Assembly (NCBI GenBank): GCA_036745275.1
Contig: DAIOGK010000008.1
Span: 1 to 64,000 of the forward strand
Length of the DNA stretch: 64,000 nucleotides
Reading direction: 5' to 3'
Source of the DNA: JAIUNP01 sp020161975
Lineage (GTDB): Bacteria > Pseudomonadota > Alphaproteobacteria > Rhizobiales > Beijerinckiaceae
Shown: positions 25,891 to 34,495 of the stretch, piece after piece
Numbering within the stretch: position 1 is the first letter of the stretch
How the letters are laid out: every line of letters starts with the position of its first letter
The notes under the pieces: model-generated
Databases searched by the model: none
What the model saw: the letters and a program-made list of their open reading frames with translations, nothing else
Told to the model about the DNA's origin: nothing
Translations under genes and position numbers: made by a program

Positions 25891-26303
25891 TTGGCGGGCG
25901 CTTCCGGGGCCTCGGCCAGCTCTTCGGCGAAGGAGGCAAATTCCGCCAGCATCGCAGCGCGCGTCGCAGCCTCGACGCGCCGGTATGCCGCAATCAATTC
26001 CGTGCCGAAAGGCGTCAGATGCGCTCCGCCCCCCTGCGCACCACCTGCGCTTGCCACGACAGAAGGCGACGTGAACATGCGATTCACACCGTCGATCAGC
26101 AGCCAACTTCGCCGGTAGGACATGCCGAGTTCCCGGCCCGCCGCAGAAATGGAGCCGGTGCGCGCCACGGCCTCAAGCAGATCTATCTTTCCCGGCCCCA
26201 ACGGTCCGCCAACGCCGAATACGATCCGCAGCCGAATCCGCGCAGCCTCAAGGCGCGCCCTGCCCTTTTCATCGTCGCTGTCCGGCATCTCAGGTTTCGT
26301 CAT
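25881..26303 (-). CDS. modE: ModE-type molybdate-responsive regulator, DNA-binding domain only
   Basis: A 140-residue winged-helix protein with the ModE/LysR-like core KIDLLEAVARTGSISAAGR, ELGMSYRRSWLLIDGVNRMF and GAQGGGAHLTPFG. Full ModE (about 260 residues) has two C-terminal molybdate-binding domains that are absent here, so metal sensing must be indirect or come from another domain. Such short forms are known in alphaproteobacteria. The start is ATG 26303; a longer frame to 26342 is less plausible. It is convergent with modC. The palindrome at 24042-24067 is its likely target. Confidence 0.8.
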   Translation of the reverse strand: MTKPEMPDSDDEKGRARLEAARIRLRIVFGVGGPLGPGKIDLLEAVARTGSISAAGRELGMSYRRSWLLIDGVNRMFTSPSVVASAGGAQGGGAHLTPFGTELIAAYRRVEAATRAAMLAEFASFAEELAEAPEAPANQD

Positions 26304-26437
26304 GCGTCCAGCATGACAATCCTTGTCGCATCTGACAACCAACCACGCCAGGCCCTCTGAAAAAATCCTCGCGCCCGGTTGACCGAGACCGGGATTCGCC
26401 CTAGAAGGCGGCTCCCGGCGCGGGTTTGCCCGCCCGT

Positions 26438-26511
26438 TGGGGGATAGTTTAACGGTAGAACAGCGGACTCTGACTCCGTTAGTCTTGGTTCGAATCCAGG
26501 TCCCCCAGCCA
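26438..26511 (+). tRNA. tRNA-Gln (anticodon CUG)
   Basis: The acceptor stem pairs TGGGGGA with TCCCCCA, the anticodon loop is CTCTGAC (anticodon CTG), and the T arm has GGTTCGAATCC. The 3' CCA is encoded (26509-26511). A truncated integrase gene begins 155 bases downstream, showing that this tRNA has served as an integration site. Confidence 0.95.
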
Positions 26512-26666
26512 ATCTCTTCTCAACCTGTTGAAATGATTGCGTTTTCACCGGTGGGTGGGAACGTTTGGGGGCTTGCCCACTCAACAGGTCCACACGATAG
26601 GTCCACAAAGCCGGAGCGGGTGAGCCCGTTCAGGGCCTGGCGGCGCAGCGTTGATGGGTTCCATCG

Positions 26667-27090
26667 ATGAGCGTTCATGTTCGTTCCAAAGGCCTTGTCG
26701 CCTATTTCCGGCGGCGCGTTCCCGATGATCTGAAATCCCGGTTCGGGCGCAGCGAGATCGTTCGCTCGCTTGGGCCGCTCATCTTTTGAGGCCGAGGCGT
26801 CTGCTCACCTCCACTGGATGGCGACTGAAGCGTACTTTAAACTGGCGCGATTGGATCAAGAGCGTTCGCGCGAGGACATTGATCCCCTCGTCGACCATTA
26901 TGCCAATGAGGTGAAGGCCGGACTTGCCCGGACCGGCACGGCTGCCAAACGCGACGGCGCGCCCGATAGCCTGCGTGACGATGCCGGGTACTTTCGCTCC
27001 ATGACCGGGAGCATCCTTGTAGCGGACAATCAAAACCAACATGTCATCGATCCGGAGGCGCTTACGGAGCTTGACAACCGCGTGCGCTGA
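26667..27090 (+). pseudogene. Truncated and frameshifted tyrosine integrase remnant
   Basis: From ATG 26667 the frame reads MSVHVRSKGLVAYFRRR, VPDDLKSRFGRSEIVRSLG, the N-terminal SAM-like segment of DUF6538-type integrases, and then stops at 26787-26789. The next frame continues the same protein as FEAEASAHLHWMATEAYFKLARL to a stop at 27088-27090. A one-base shift near 26770 explains the break. No catalytic domain remains. It is the relic of an element that entered at tRNA-Gln. Confidence 0.75.
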
Positions 27091-27130
27091 CCGGGTTGCT
27101 TGCGATACGCGTTGCGCCTTAGATGGTGGC

Positions 27131-28351
27131 ATGATGATCGACACCTTGAATTTCAGCAGCGCCGAAATCGAGCGCCTCCGCAGCGAGACGCCGGGGACCC
27201 GCAACCGTGTTCATCTGAACAACGCCGGCGCGGCGCTCATGCCCAGCCGTGTTGTCAATGCGGTGACAGAATACCTGAACAGGGAAGCTGAAATCGGTGG
27301 ATATGAGGCGAAAGCGGAGTGCACGGATCAGCTTGAGCGGGTCTATGAAAGCGTCGCCCGCCTGATCGGTGCAGCACCGGGTGAAATTGCACTGGCTGAA
27401 AATGCCACTGTGGCGTGGCAATGGGCCTTCTATGCCCAATCCTTCAAGCCGGGTGACCGGATTCTGACGACCACTGCCGAGTATGCGGCGAATTATCTCG
27501 CCTACCTGCAGGTTGCCAAGCGTACAGGCGCGGTTGTGGAGGTCATCCCCGATGGGAGTGATGGCCTGCTTGATCCAGACGCACTCGACCGGATGATTGA
27601 CGAACGCACGCGGCTGATCGCCATCACCTGGGTTCCTACAAACGGCGGTCTGGTCAATCCGGCGCACGCCGTCGGCAAAGTCGCGAGGCGTCACGGTGTC
27701 CCCTATCTGCTCGATGCCTGCCAGGCTGTGGGTCAGATGCCCGTCGATGTCGAGGCGATCGGCTGCGATTTGTTGGCAGCGACGGGTCGCAAGTTTTTGC
27801 GCGGTCCGCGCGGCACGGGCTTCCTCTACATCCGAAGAGCCCTGCTCGAACAAACCGAACCGGCGATGATCGACATGTTCGGCGCGGAATGGGCGGGCGG
27901 CGATCAGTATGTCCTTCGGCCGGATGCCCGTCGGTTCGAGACCTGGGAGTCCGACTACGCGGCGCGCGCAGGCTTAGGCGCTGCAATCGATTATGCGCTT
28001 GAGATCGGCCTCGACCGCATCCAGCATCGAAGCCGTGGTCTTGCAGCCCGATTGCGCAGTGGCCTTGCCACTCTAAATGGCGTGACCGTTTATGATCTGG
28101 GGGCCGATCCGGCTGCCATCGTGACCTTTGGCGTGGAAGGGCGCAAGGGTTCTGAGATCGTCGGGGCGCTCGCTGGACAAGGGATCAACGTTTCGCTGTC
28201 GCGACCGACGAGCACGCCGATCGATAGCACCAAACGAGCCTTGCCGGCCCTCGTCCGGGCGTCACCTCACTACTACAACACGGACGACGAGATCGATCGG
28301 GCAGTTGAGGTGGTTGCGAAGGCGTCTCGCTCAGCGGCCAATTCTGCATGA
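27131..28351 (+). CDS. Class V aminotransferase-fold PLP enzyme (cysteine desulfurase-like)
   Basis: A 406-residue fold-type I PLP enzyme. It shows HLNNAGAALMP near the start, LDACQAVGQMPVDVEAIGCD, the PLP lysine in ATGRKFLRGPRGTG, and an SRPTSTPID loop near the end. It belongs to the broad group of cysteine desulfurase, isopenicillin-N epimerase and ergothioneine-type lyases. The substrate cannot be assigned. The start ATG 27131 (or 27134) has only a weak GGTGG site. It stands alone between the integrase relic and a gene-free stretch, so it could be cargo of the lost element. Confidence 0.8.
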   Translation: MMIDTLNFSSAEIERLRSETPGTRNRVHLNNAGAALMPSRVVNAVTEYLNREAEIGGYEAKAECTDQLERVYESVARLIGAAPGEIALAENATVAWQWAFYAQSFKPGDRILTTTAEYAANYLAYLQVAKRTGAVVEVIPDGSDGLLDPDALDRMIDERTRLIAITWVPTNGGLVNPAHAVGKVARRHGVPYLLDACQAVGQMPVDVEAIGCDLLAATGRKFLRGPRGTGFLYIRRALLEQTEPAMIDMFGAEWAGGDQYVLRPDARRFETWESDYAARAGLGAAIDYALEIGLDRIQHRSRGLAARLRSGLATLNGVTVYDLGADPAAIVTFGVEGRKGSEIVGALAGQGINVSLSRPTSTPIDSTKRALPALVRASPHYYNTDDEIDRAVEVVAKASRSAANSA

Positions 28352-28814
28352 GTGATTGCGGCTTCCCATAGGCTGGGCGTCCAGCACGTTTCCGGCCCGA
28401 ACCCCGCCTTGACATTGCGACCATCGCCGCACCTGCCGTGAACCGTGATCGATGACCAATGGCTTCCGAAGGGCTTTCGGACGCCCATGAGCATCGAAGC
28501 ATTGGTTATACGATAAGGTCGGTTTCGCGCCTTCATCGCGTTCGTTTGTAATTGGCGAGCGAGCCCCCTGAATCAGACAGTCAGGACGCGGGACATCCCT
28601 TGAATGAGAATCGTTATGGGGGGCGCGCAGAACGCTCCAAGGCATGTCGGTCAAAGCCTTGGAATGCCGGCAAACCGGTTGATGTCCGCTGCATTCAGGA
28701 TGTGAAGCCGAGATATCGCGCCACTTTTAGCGAAGTGACTGCGACACCCCTGTAGTTGGGTGCCCGAAGTGCAAGACTAGTGTTAGCGTTGCATGAGCAG
28801 CAACACGTCATCAT
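28352..28814. other. 463-base stretch without a recognisable gene
   Basis: Short frames exist on both strands, the longest about 107 codons on the minus strand ending at 28331, but none has a domain, a good ribosome site or credible composition. No tRNA, terminator or long repeat is evident. The promoter of the histidine kinase gene must lie at the right end. The stretch may be decayed DNA from the element once inserted at tRNA-Gln. Confidence 0.4.
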
Positions 28815-31046
28815 ATGAGCACTGAACCGAAAATCAGCCCTTCCGCCTTAATGCTTCCCCGCCACGACGGTGGTTTCGGGCCGAGCCGGCGATTGCATGT
28901 CGTCATGCTGCTGGCGTTGTTGCTGGCGCTCACGGTGATTGCTACCGCACTGACGCGACCATGGTCCGGCCTCGAGTTTGCCGGTGTTGACGAACAGGAG
29001 AAACCGTGGCGCGTCACTGCTGTTGCGGTCGACAGTCCGGCAGCTCAGGCCGGTATCGCAGCAGGATGGACGCTGCTTTCGATTGCCGGTGAAAAGCTTG
29101 AAGCGTCTGACCTTTTAGAAGATCCGGATGCACTGTTTGACAGGAACCTGATCGACCGCTTCCTGAAACGGCAGGCACAGTTTGCAAGGCATCTGACTGA
29201 AGCCCAAACCGAGTTTATGTTTGCCGATGGGCAAGGTGGAACAAGAACGGTTCATCTGGACCTGGTGCACACGCCATTGCGCGAACTCGGGCTTCTGTTT
29301 TGGGTGCAATGGTTGGCTGGCCTCGGCTCGCTCGCCCTCGCGGGATGGGTTCTGGCCGTCCGTCCGCGCGATTTTGCGGCACGGCTGCTCTTCATTTCGG
29401 CATCCGGGTCTGCGTTGGGGATCTGGTCATCGGCGATCTATACGACACGTGACATTGCGATTGACGGGGCGCTCTTTCGCGTTCTTTCCATCATGAACGG
29501 ACTGGGCATCGTCACTTTCGCGATCGCCTTTGCTGCGCTCTTGCTCGTTTACCCGCGCCCGTTCGTGACACGCTCGGCGGCAGCGGCGATGTTGTTGTTG
29601 CCCATTCTGGCAAGCATCGCTGAAGCGGGCGGCTGGGTGGATGACGTGCGCTGGACTCGCGTCATGCTGGTCGCTGGCGGCTTGTTGATCGCGCTTGTTC
29701 TGGCGCTGGCACAGTGGCGCGTCAGCTTGCGCGATCCGCTCGCACGGGCCGCGATGCGCTGGATCTTCCTGTCGCTGCTGGCGAGTCTGGTATTCTTTGC
29801 GGCTGTCGCCGTCCTGCCGTCCCTGCATGGCCGCAGCCTAACCATTCCGCAGGGCTACATGATGGCGTTTTCGCTTGTCTTCTTTAGCGGAATTGCCGTT
29901 GCCGTGGCGCGATATCGCCTGTTCTCCATCGAAAACTGGGCTCACCGTCTGCTATTTTACCTGCTGGGCGCACTCCTCCTGTTCCTTCTTGATGTCGCGC
30001 TTGTCAATGTGATGCACATGGCCAGTGATTTGGCCTTTGGCATCGCATTGTTGGTTGTCGGCTTTGGCTATTTGCCGCTCCGCAGCCGGATCTGGCGCTG
30101 GTTGACCGGCAGTATGCATGCCACGTCCAGTGATCGCGCCTTTGCGGCAGCCAGCGGGATCGTGCTTGAACCGATTGCCGAGGAGCGCGAAAAGCGCTGG
30201 CATCGGATGCTGGAGCAGCACTTCCAGCCGCTCACCATACTACCGGCCGTTGACGCAGCGCCCGAGGTTTTCATTGGCGCTGAAGGTTTGCAGTTGGTCG
30301 TGCCGGCGTCGACGGCGGGCGCCGCCGTCATACTGTGCGGCAAGGCCGGTGGACGCGCCTTGTTCCAGACTGCGGATGCTGAACTGGCCGACAGCCTGAT
30401 CCGGTTCATGTCCAGCTTCGGTGAAGGACGCAGCGCCTATGTCCGGGGGGCGACGGCCGAACGGATGCGTATCGCCCGCGACCTGCATGATGATGTCGGC
30501 GCGCGGCTTTTGTCGGCCATGCACCAGTCCGATGAGACGGTACGCTCGTTGTTGAAGGATACGCTTGCCGATATCCGGACGCTCTCCGGCGCGCTCGCCG
30601 GCGAGATTGTCCCCCTCAACCAGTTTCTTGCCGAAACACGGCACGAGGCATCCGAACGGCTTGCCCAATGCGGGATTGGCCTCACCTGGCCGCCGCTGGC
30701 TGATGACAATCTGGAGCAACCCGTTGATTACCGCCAGCGCAAGGCGCTCGCTTCCGCCATTCGCGAGGTCGTTACCAATATCATCAAGCATTCTGGCGCC
30801 GACAAGGTCTGTGTTTCGATTGAACAAGGCGCGGGACTGCTGACGGTCATCATTGCCGACAACGGACGGCTTGCGGCCAACGGCGGCGTCGGCAAGCCGC
30901 ACAATGGGTTGCGCAACATCGACCAGCGCATCCGCGACATTGGCGGCACCGCGCATTTCAACTGGTCTCCGACGGGGCTGACAGTGACACTCTCGGTTCC
31001 GTTCGAGGCGGCACCAACACCCGAGCCGGAGCCGAGATCCAAATAG
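28815..31046 (+). CDS. Membrane histidine kinase of the HisKA_3 (NarX/DesK) type with a PDZ-like sensor segment
   Basis: A 743-residue protein. A first membrane helix (about 28-48) is followed by a periplasmic PDZ-like segment (about 60-95, VDSPAAQAGIAAGWTLLSIAG). A bundle of about eight membrane helices spans about 155-415. The kinase starts near 550 with ERMRIARDLHDDVGARL (phospho-His near 557), and the ATPase part has REVVTNIIKHSGA (N box) and IADNGRL..GKPHNGLRNI (G boxes). It pairs with the response regulator 64 bases downstream. The PDZ-like segment suggests sensing of peptides or envelope proteins, an inference. The ribosome site is weak. Confidence 0.85.
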   Translation: MSTEPKISPSALMLPRHDGGFGPSRRLHVVMLLALLLALTVIATALTRPWSGLEFAGVDEQEKPWRVTAVAVDSPAAQAGIAAGWTLLSIAGEKLEASDLLEDPDALFDRNLIDRFLKRQAQFARHLTEAQTEFMFADGQGGTRTVHLDLVHTPLRELGLLFWVQWLAGLGSLALAGWVLAVRPRDFAARLLFISASGSALGIWSSAIYTTRDIAIDGALFRVLSIMNGLGIVTFAIAFAALLLVYPRPFVTRSAAAAMLLLPILASIAEAGGWVDDVRWTRVMLVAGGLLIALVLALAQWRVSLRDPLARAAMRWIFLSLLASLVFFAAVAVLPSLHGRSLTIPQGYMMAFSLVFFSGIAVAVARYRLFSIENWAHRLLFYLLGALLLFLLDVALVNVMHMASDLAFGIALLVVGFGYLPLRSRIWRWLTGSMHATSSDRAFAAASGIVLEPIAEEREKRWHRMLEQHFQPLTILPAVDAAPEVFIGAEGLQLVVPASTAGAAVILCGKAGGRALFQTADAELADSLIRFMSSFGEGRSAYVRGATAERMRIARDLHDDVGARLLSAMHQSDETVRSLLKDTLADIRTLSGALAGEIVPLNQFLAETRHEASERLAQCGIGLTWPPLADDNLEQPVDYRQRKALASAIREVVTNIIKHSGADKVCVSIEQGAGLLTVIIADNGRLAANGGVGKPHNGLRNIDQRIRDIGGTAHFNWSPTGLTVTLSVPFEAAPTPEPEPRSK

Positions 31047-31110
31047 CAATGCGAATGCATCGTGCGCATCTTGCCAGGTGCGCGTCTTGCCAAGCGGGAT
31101 TTAGCCAATC

Positions 31111-31770
31111 ATGACGAATGCAACCTGCCTGATCGTTGAAGACAACCACCAGACTGCCGTGTTTCTCGCGGGGATCGTCGGTCGGGCGTTTCCGGAATTG
31201 GCGGTGCGTCATGCCGCCTCGTTTGCCGAAGCCAAGGGCATGATTGCACTCTGCCGCAATGCCCGGCAGGCGCAGATCGAACTGGCGCTGGTCGACCTCA
31301 GCCTGCCTGATGGCTCCGGGCTCGACGTGATCGGGCAGCTGACCGGCGCATCGCCGCAATCCACAATCATCGTAACGACGACCTTTGCCGACGATGATTC
31401 GATCTTCCAGTCGCTCACGCGCGGCGCACGCGGCTATATTCTCAAGAGCGAGCCACCGGCGATGATCGAGCAACTGCTCATCCGCATCAGGCAGGGTGAA
31501 CCGTCGTTGTCGCCGGCTGTGGCGATCCGGGTTCTCAACTATTTTTCCCGGCATTCGCGGCTGACGGAGGATCCAGTCGAGCAACTTTCGGCGCGTGAGA
31601 CCGAAACACTCAAACTGATCGCCAAGGGCCTGACCGCCGCCGAGGTTGCAACAGAGCTTGGTCTCAAGCCGCAAACGGTGACCTCGTATATCAAGGTCAT
31701 CTACCAGAAGCTGAACATCAATTCGCGCGCGGAGGCCGCCCGGGAGGCGATCCGCATGGGGCTGATCTGA
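31111..31770 (+). CDS. LuxR/NarL-type response regulator
   Basis: A 219-residue regulator. The receiver domain (1-125) has acidic residues in LIVEDNH, the phosphoacceptor Asp in ALVDLSLPDGSG (about 64) and the switch Lys in YILKSEPP. The C-terminal helix-turn-helix is LSARETETLKLIAKGLTAAEV, then ATELGLKPQTVTSYIKVIYQKL. It is co-directional with the kinase upstream and forms a two-component pair. The autotransporter gene downstream is a possible target, separated by a weak stem of C and G runs at 31780-31799. Confidence 0.93.
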   Translation: MTNATCLIVEDNHQTAVFLAGIVGRAFPELAVRHAASFAEAKGMIALCRNARQAQIELALVDLSLPDGSGLDVIGQLTGASPQSTIIVTTTFADDDSIFQSLTRGARGYILKSEPPAMIEQLLIRIRQGEPSLSPAVAIRVLNYFSRHSRLTEDPVEQLSARETETLKLIAKGLTAAEVATELGLKPQTVTSYIKVIYQKLNINSRAEAAREAIRMGLI

Positions 31771-31902
31771 TCATCTTGCCACCCCCCTGAACGGGGGTGT
31801 GCAGCGTTTCCGCATCATGGGAATGTCTCTCTCGCCCTGCCAGACCGGGGCCAATGATCCTGCCATTGCGACCAGATCGTTATTTGAGATTCCGAGGGCC
31901 CC

Positions 31903-34134
31903 ATGATTCGAACGTCATCCGCAACCGTCCAAAATCTTCGTGACCGGTTCTTCTGGACCACTGCGGTTTGTCTGGTCCTAAACACGTTGAACGGTGGCGC
32001 GCAGGCCCAGACGACCGGCGTCACGGTCGTCGGCCCGCTGTCCGGCAGTGCCTATGCCTCGGGCACGGCCTATATGGTTTCCAATGACGGGGCGATTGCG
32101 GTCGGCAGCATCCAGAACGCTGCCGGGCAGCTTGAGGCCTTCCGCTGGACCCCGAGCGGCACCGTCGGCCTCGGTATGCTCGGCCCCGGGTTCATTCAGC
32201 AAAGTCACGCTTTTGGCATGAGCGCCGACGGCTCCGTCATCGTTGGCTATGGCCTGCACGGGGCCGGTGTCACGGCCAGCGCCTTCCGCTGGACGCAGGC
32301 GGGCGGCATGGTCAACCTCGGTGCGCTGCCGGGCGCGTCGTCCCCCACAAGCTACGCCTTCGGCGTTTCCGCAGATGGCTCGATCGTCGTCGGTTCGAGC
32401 GCGGCCGCCAATGGTCGCGACCGGGCGTTCGTATGGACAGAGGCAGGCGGAATGCAGGCGATCGGCGATCTGCCATCGTCACGCAGCAGCGCAAACGCCA
32501 TTACGCGCGATGGCCTGTTCATCGTTGGCCAGAACAACGTGACACGCAGCGGCATTACGGCGGGCACGCAGCACGCGTTCATCTATGACAGGCTGGCGGC
32601 GACAACCCGATATCTGGCCCCGCTCGTTGCCAACCACTCCGCCAATGCGAACGCCGTCAGCGATGATGGGTCCGTCATCGTTGGTTCAGCAGCGATCAAC
32701 AGTTCCACAACACATGCTGTGCGTTGGCAGGGCCAGGATGCGCCGGTTGACCTCGGTACGCTCGGCGGCACGCTTTCAAGCACGAATTTCAGCCACGCAT
32801 CGGGCGTGAGCGGCGATGGTTCAATTGTGGTGGGAACCACGTTCAACAGCGCCAACCTGCACGAAGGTTTCCGCTGGACACAGGCGACCGGCATGGTCGG
32901 CATGACCCAGTTGCTGACTAACGCCGGCGTCACGATGACCGGGCAGCGCATCTACAATGTTGTCGGCGTCTCGCAGAATGGCCAGTTCTATGCCGGCGAG
33001 CGCGTCACGGTCGGCCTTTCCGGCGACGGGGCGCCCGAGCCAGTGGTGATCCGCTACATCGAGGGCACGACGGGCGGCGGCACAGGCGGCACCGGAACCG
33101 GGACAGGGACAGGAACAGGCACCGGATCGGCCAGCGGTGGCACAGGGGGCACCGACACCGGCACAAACACCGGTACGGACACCGGCACAAACACCGGATC
33201 GGGGAACAGCGGCACAGGGGGCGGTGCGATTGCCGGCGTCACCACCCTGGCCTCGGTTACCCAGTCGGTGCATGGCGTCGGCAAGGCGCGGCGCAACGCG
33301 GCGGTCCAGCAGAGTGGATTTGCCGCCGGCATGATGGGTGCCAACAGGTCCACCACCGGGGGCTCCGGCATCGGCGCCTATGGCGGTTTCGGCTCGATCT
33401 CCGGCGGGTTGACGGGCCGGCTGGCCTTCAACAACGGCTTTGCCCTGCTCGGCGGCATTTCCGGCATGACCGAGCGCTACAAGGGTGTGCGTGTCGGCCC
33501 CTCCTTCGCATTTGGCGGTGCGGCACAATATGTCGCGCCTGTCGGCTTTGGCGGCATCCGCCCCTATGTCGAAGGCGGTGCATGGCATCTGCCCGACGCC
33601 GATTACAAGTTCCGCCGCATCTATGCGAATGGCGCCGGCACAGCTGTCGGTGTCGGCAAGACCAGCGGCCAGCAAACCTATGCCTATGGCCGGGTTGGCG
33701 CGGTGATCGGCTCGCATGAAACGACCGAATGGACCCTCGCTGGTGAAATCGGCCGGATGACGACCCGCATCGGTGCCTATGCCGAGGGGGTCTCGTCCGA
33801 CAACCCGTTCGACGCGACCTTCGCCCGCTCGACTGACACGATGACCGTGGGCAAGATGCGCCTGGCGGTGACCCACCGCTTCACCCCTGTGGTGGACACA
33901 ACACTCTGGGTGGCGGGCGCCAAGGCCTTTGACCAGAACATCGGCATGGTTGCCGCCGTTGTCGGCTTCGGCGCCATTCGCCCTGCGGTCACCCGTGCGA
34001 AATGGGTCGAATATGGCGCAAGGCTCGGCGCCAAGGTGACAACCAACCTGCGCGTGGACGCATTCCTGAACGGCGTCGCAGCGCCGGATTCGCACAAGGT
34101 TCACGTCGGTGCCGGGCTGAACTATCAGTTCTAG
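31903..34134 (+). CDS. Autotransporter with HAF-type beta-propeller repeats
   Basis: A 743-residue secreted/outer-membrane protein. A signal peptide (about 1-35, ending GGAQAQ) is followed by repeats of about 50-60 residues of the pattern FGVSADGSIVVG..AFVWTEAGGMQAIG (about 40-380), matching the HAF extracellular repeat family. A Gly/Thr-rich linker follows (about 387-443, made of GTGTGT and TDTGTNTG units). The C-terminal 300 residues form an autotransporter beta-barrel, ending in the typical terminal Phe (LNYQF). The passenger probably folds as a propeller on the cell surface, for adhesion or ligand binding. It stands next to the two-component genes. The linker DNA at 33070-33220 is internally repetitive and may vary in length between strains. 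Confidence 0.85.
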   Translation: MIRTSSATVQNLRDRFFWTTAVCLVLNTLNGGAQAQTTGVTVVGPLSGSAYASGTAYMVSNDGAIAVGSIQNAAGQLEAFRWTPSGTVGLGMLGPGFIQQSHAFGMSADGSVIVGYGLHGAGVTASAFRWTQAGGMVNLGALPGASSPTSYAFGVSADGSIVVGSSAAANGRDRAFVWTEAGGMQAIGDLPSSRSSANAITRDGLFIVGQNNVTRSGITAGTQHAFIYDRLAATTRYLAPLVANHSANANAVSDDGSVIVGSAAINSSTTHAVRWQGQDAPVDLGTLGGTLSSTNFSHASGVSGDGSIVVGTTFNSANLHEGFRWTQATGMVGMTQLLTNAGVTMTGQRIYNVVGVSQNGQFYAGERVTVGLSGDGAPEPVVIRYIEGTTGGGTGGTGTGTGTGTGTGSASGGTGGTDTGTNTGTDTGTNTGSGNSGTGGGAIAGVTTLASVTQSVHGVGKARRNAAVQQSGFAAGMMGANRSTTGGSGIGAYGGFGSISGGLTGRLAFNNGFALLGGISGMTERYKGVRVGPSFAFGGAAQYVAPVGFGGIRPYVEGGAWHLPDADYKFRRIYANGAGTAVGVGKTSGQQTYAYGRVGAVIGSHETTEWTLAGEIGRMTTRIGAYAEGVSSDNPFDATFARSTDTMTVGKMRLAVTHRFTPVVDTTLWVAGAKAFDQNIGMVAAVVGFGAIRPAVTRAKWVEYGARLGAKVTTNLRVDAFLNGVAAPDSHKVHVGAGLNYQF

Positions 34135-34237
34135 GGATATATCTGACGTCCGGCCATTTTCTAACTCCGGGATGGTCGGACGCGCTTTCGTCGAACCAAC
34201 TGACGATGCGCCCCGCACTTAATCCCGTTTGACGGGC

Positions 34238-34263
34238 GTTCTGGCCCAGGACAGGGCCAGAAC
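34238..34263. repeat. Perfect 10-base inverted repeat after the autotransporter gene
   Basis: GTTCTGGCCC and GGGCCAGAAC are separated by 6 bases. The stem is strong but lacks a T-run. It is the only structure seen in the 361-base gap between the autotransporter and lipA (34135-34495) and may act as a factor-independent transcription end or mRNA stabiliser. Confidence 0.5.
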
Positions 34264-34495
34264 ATGAGACGCAGCCGGTTCGGCAAGGTAAGGACACGAA
34301 GCCCGGATTTCGGTTGGTGGTCTTTGTTGCAAGCATGGCGTGAGCGACAGAAGCGTATGCAGACACCAGGCAGCGCAGCCCTTCGGGCCTGAGCATCACA
34401 TGCAGGCGCCTGTAGCCAAAGCGCCTACCCTCACGCGCAAAGACATACGCAATAACAAAAGTATGTGCGCGTCTGCGTGGGACTGCGCTGCCACC

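Noticed and set aside
26438..27090. tRNA-Gln as the attachment site of the large island
   Set aside because: The island's intact integrase lies beside guaA at 17715-18971; the integrase near the tRNA is a separate, broken remnant.
33070..33220. Short repeated units, considered as a CRISPR-like or satellite array
   Set aside because: The units are in frame and code for a Gly/Thr linker of the autotransporter; there are no equal repeats with unique spacers. No CRISPR array was seen anywhere in the window.
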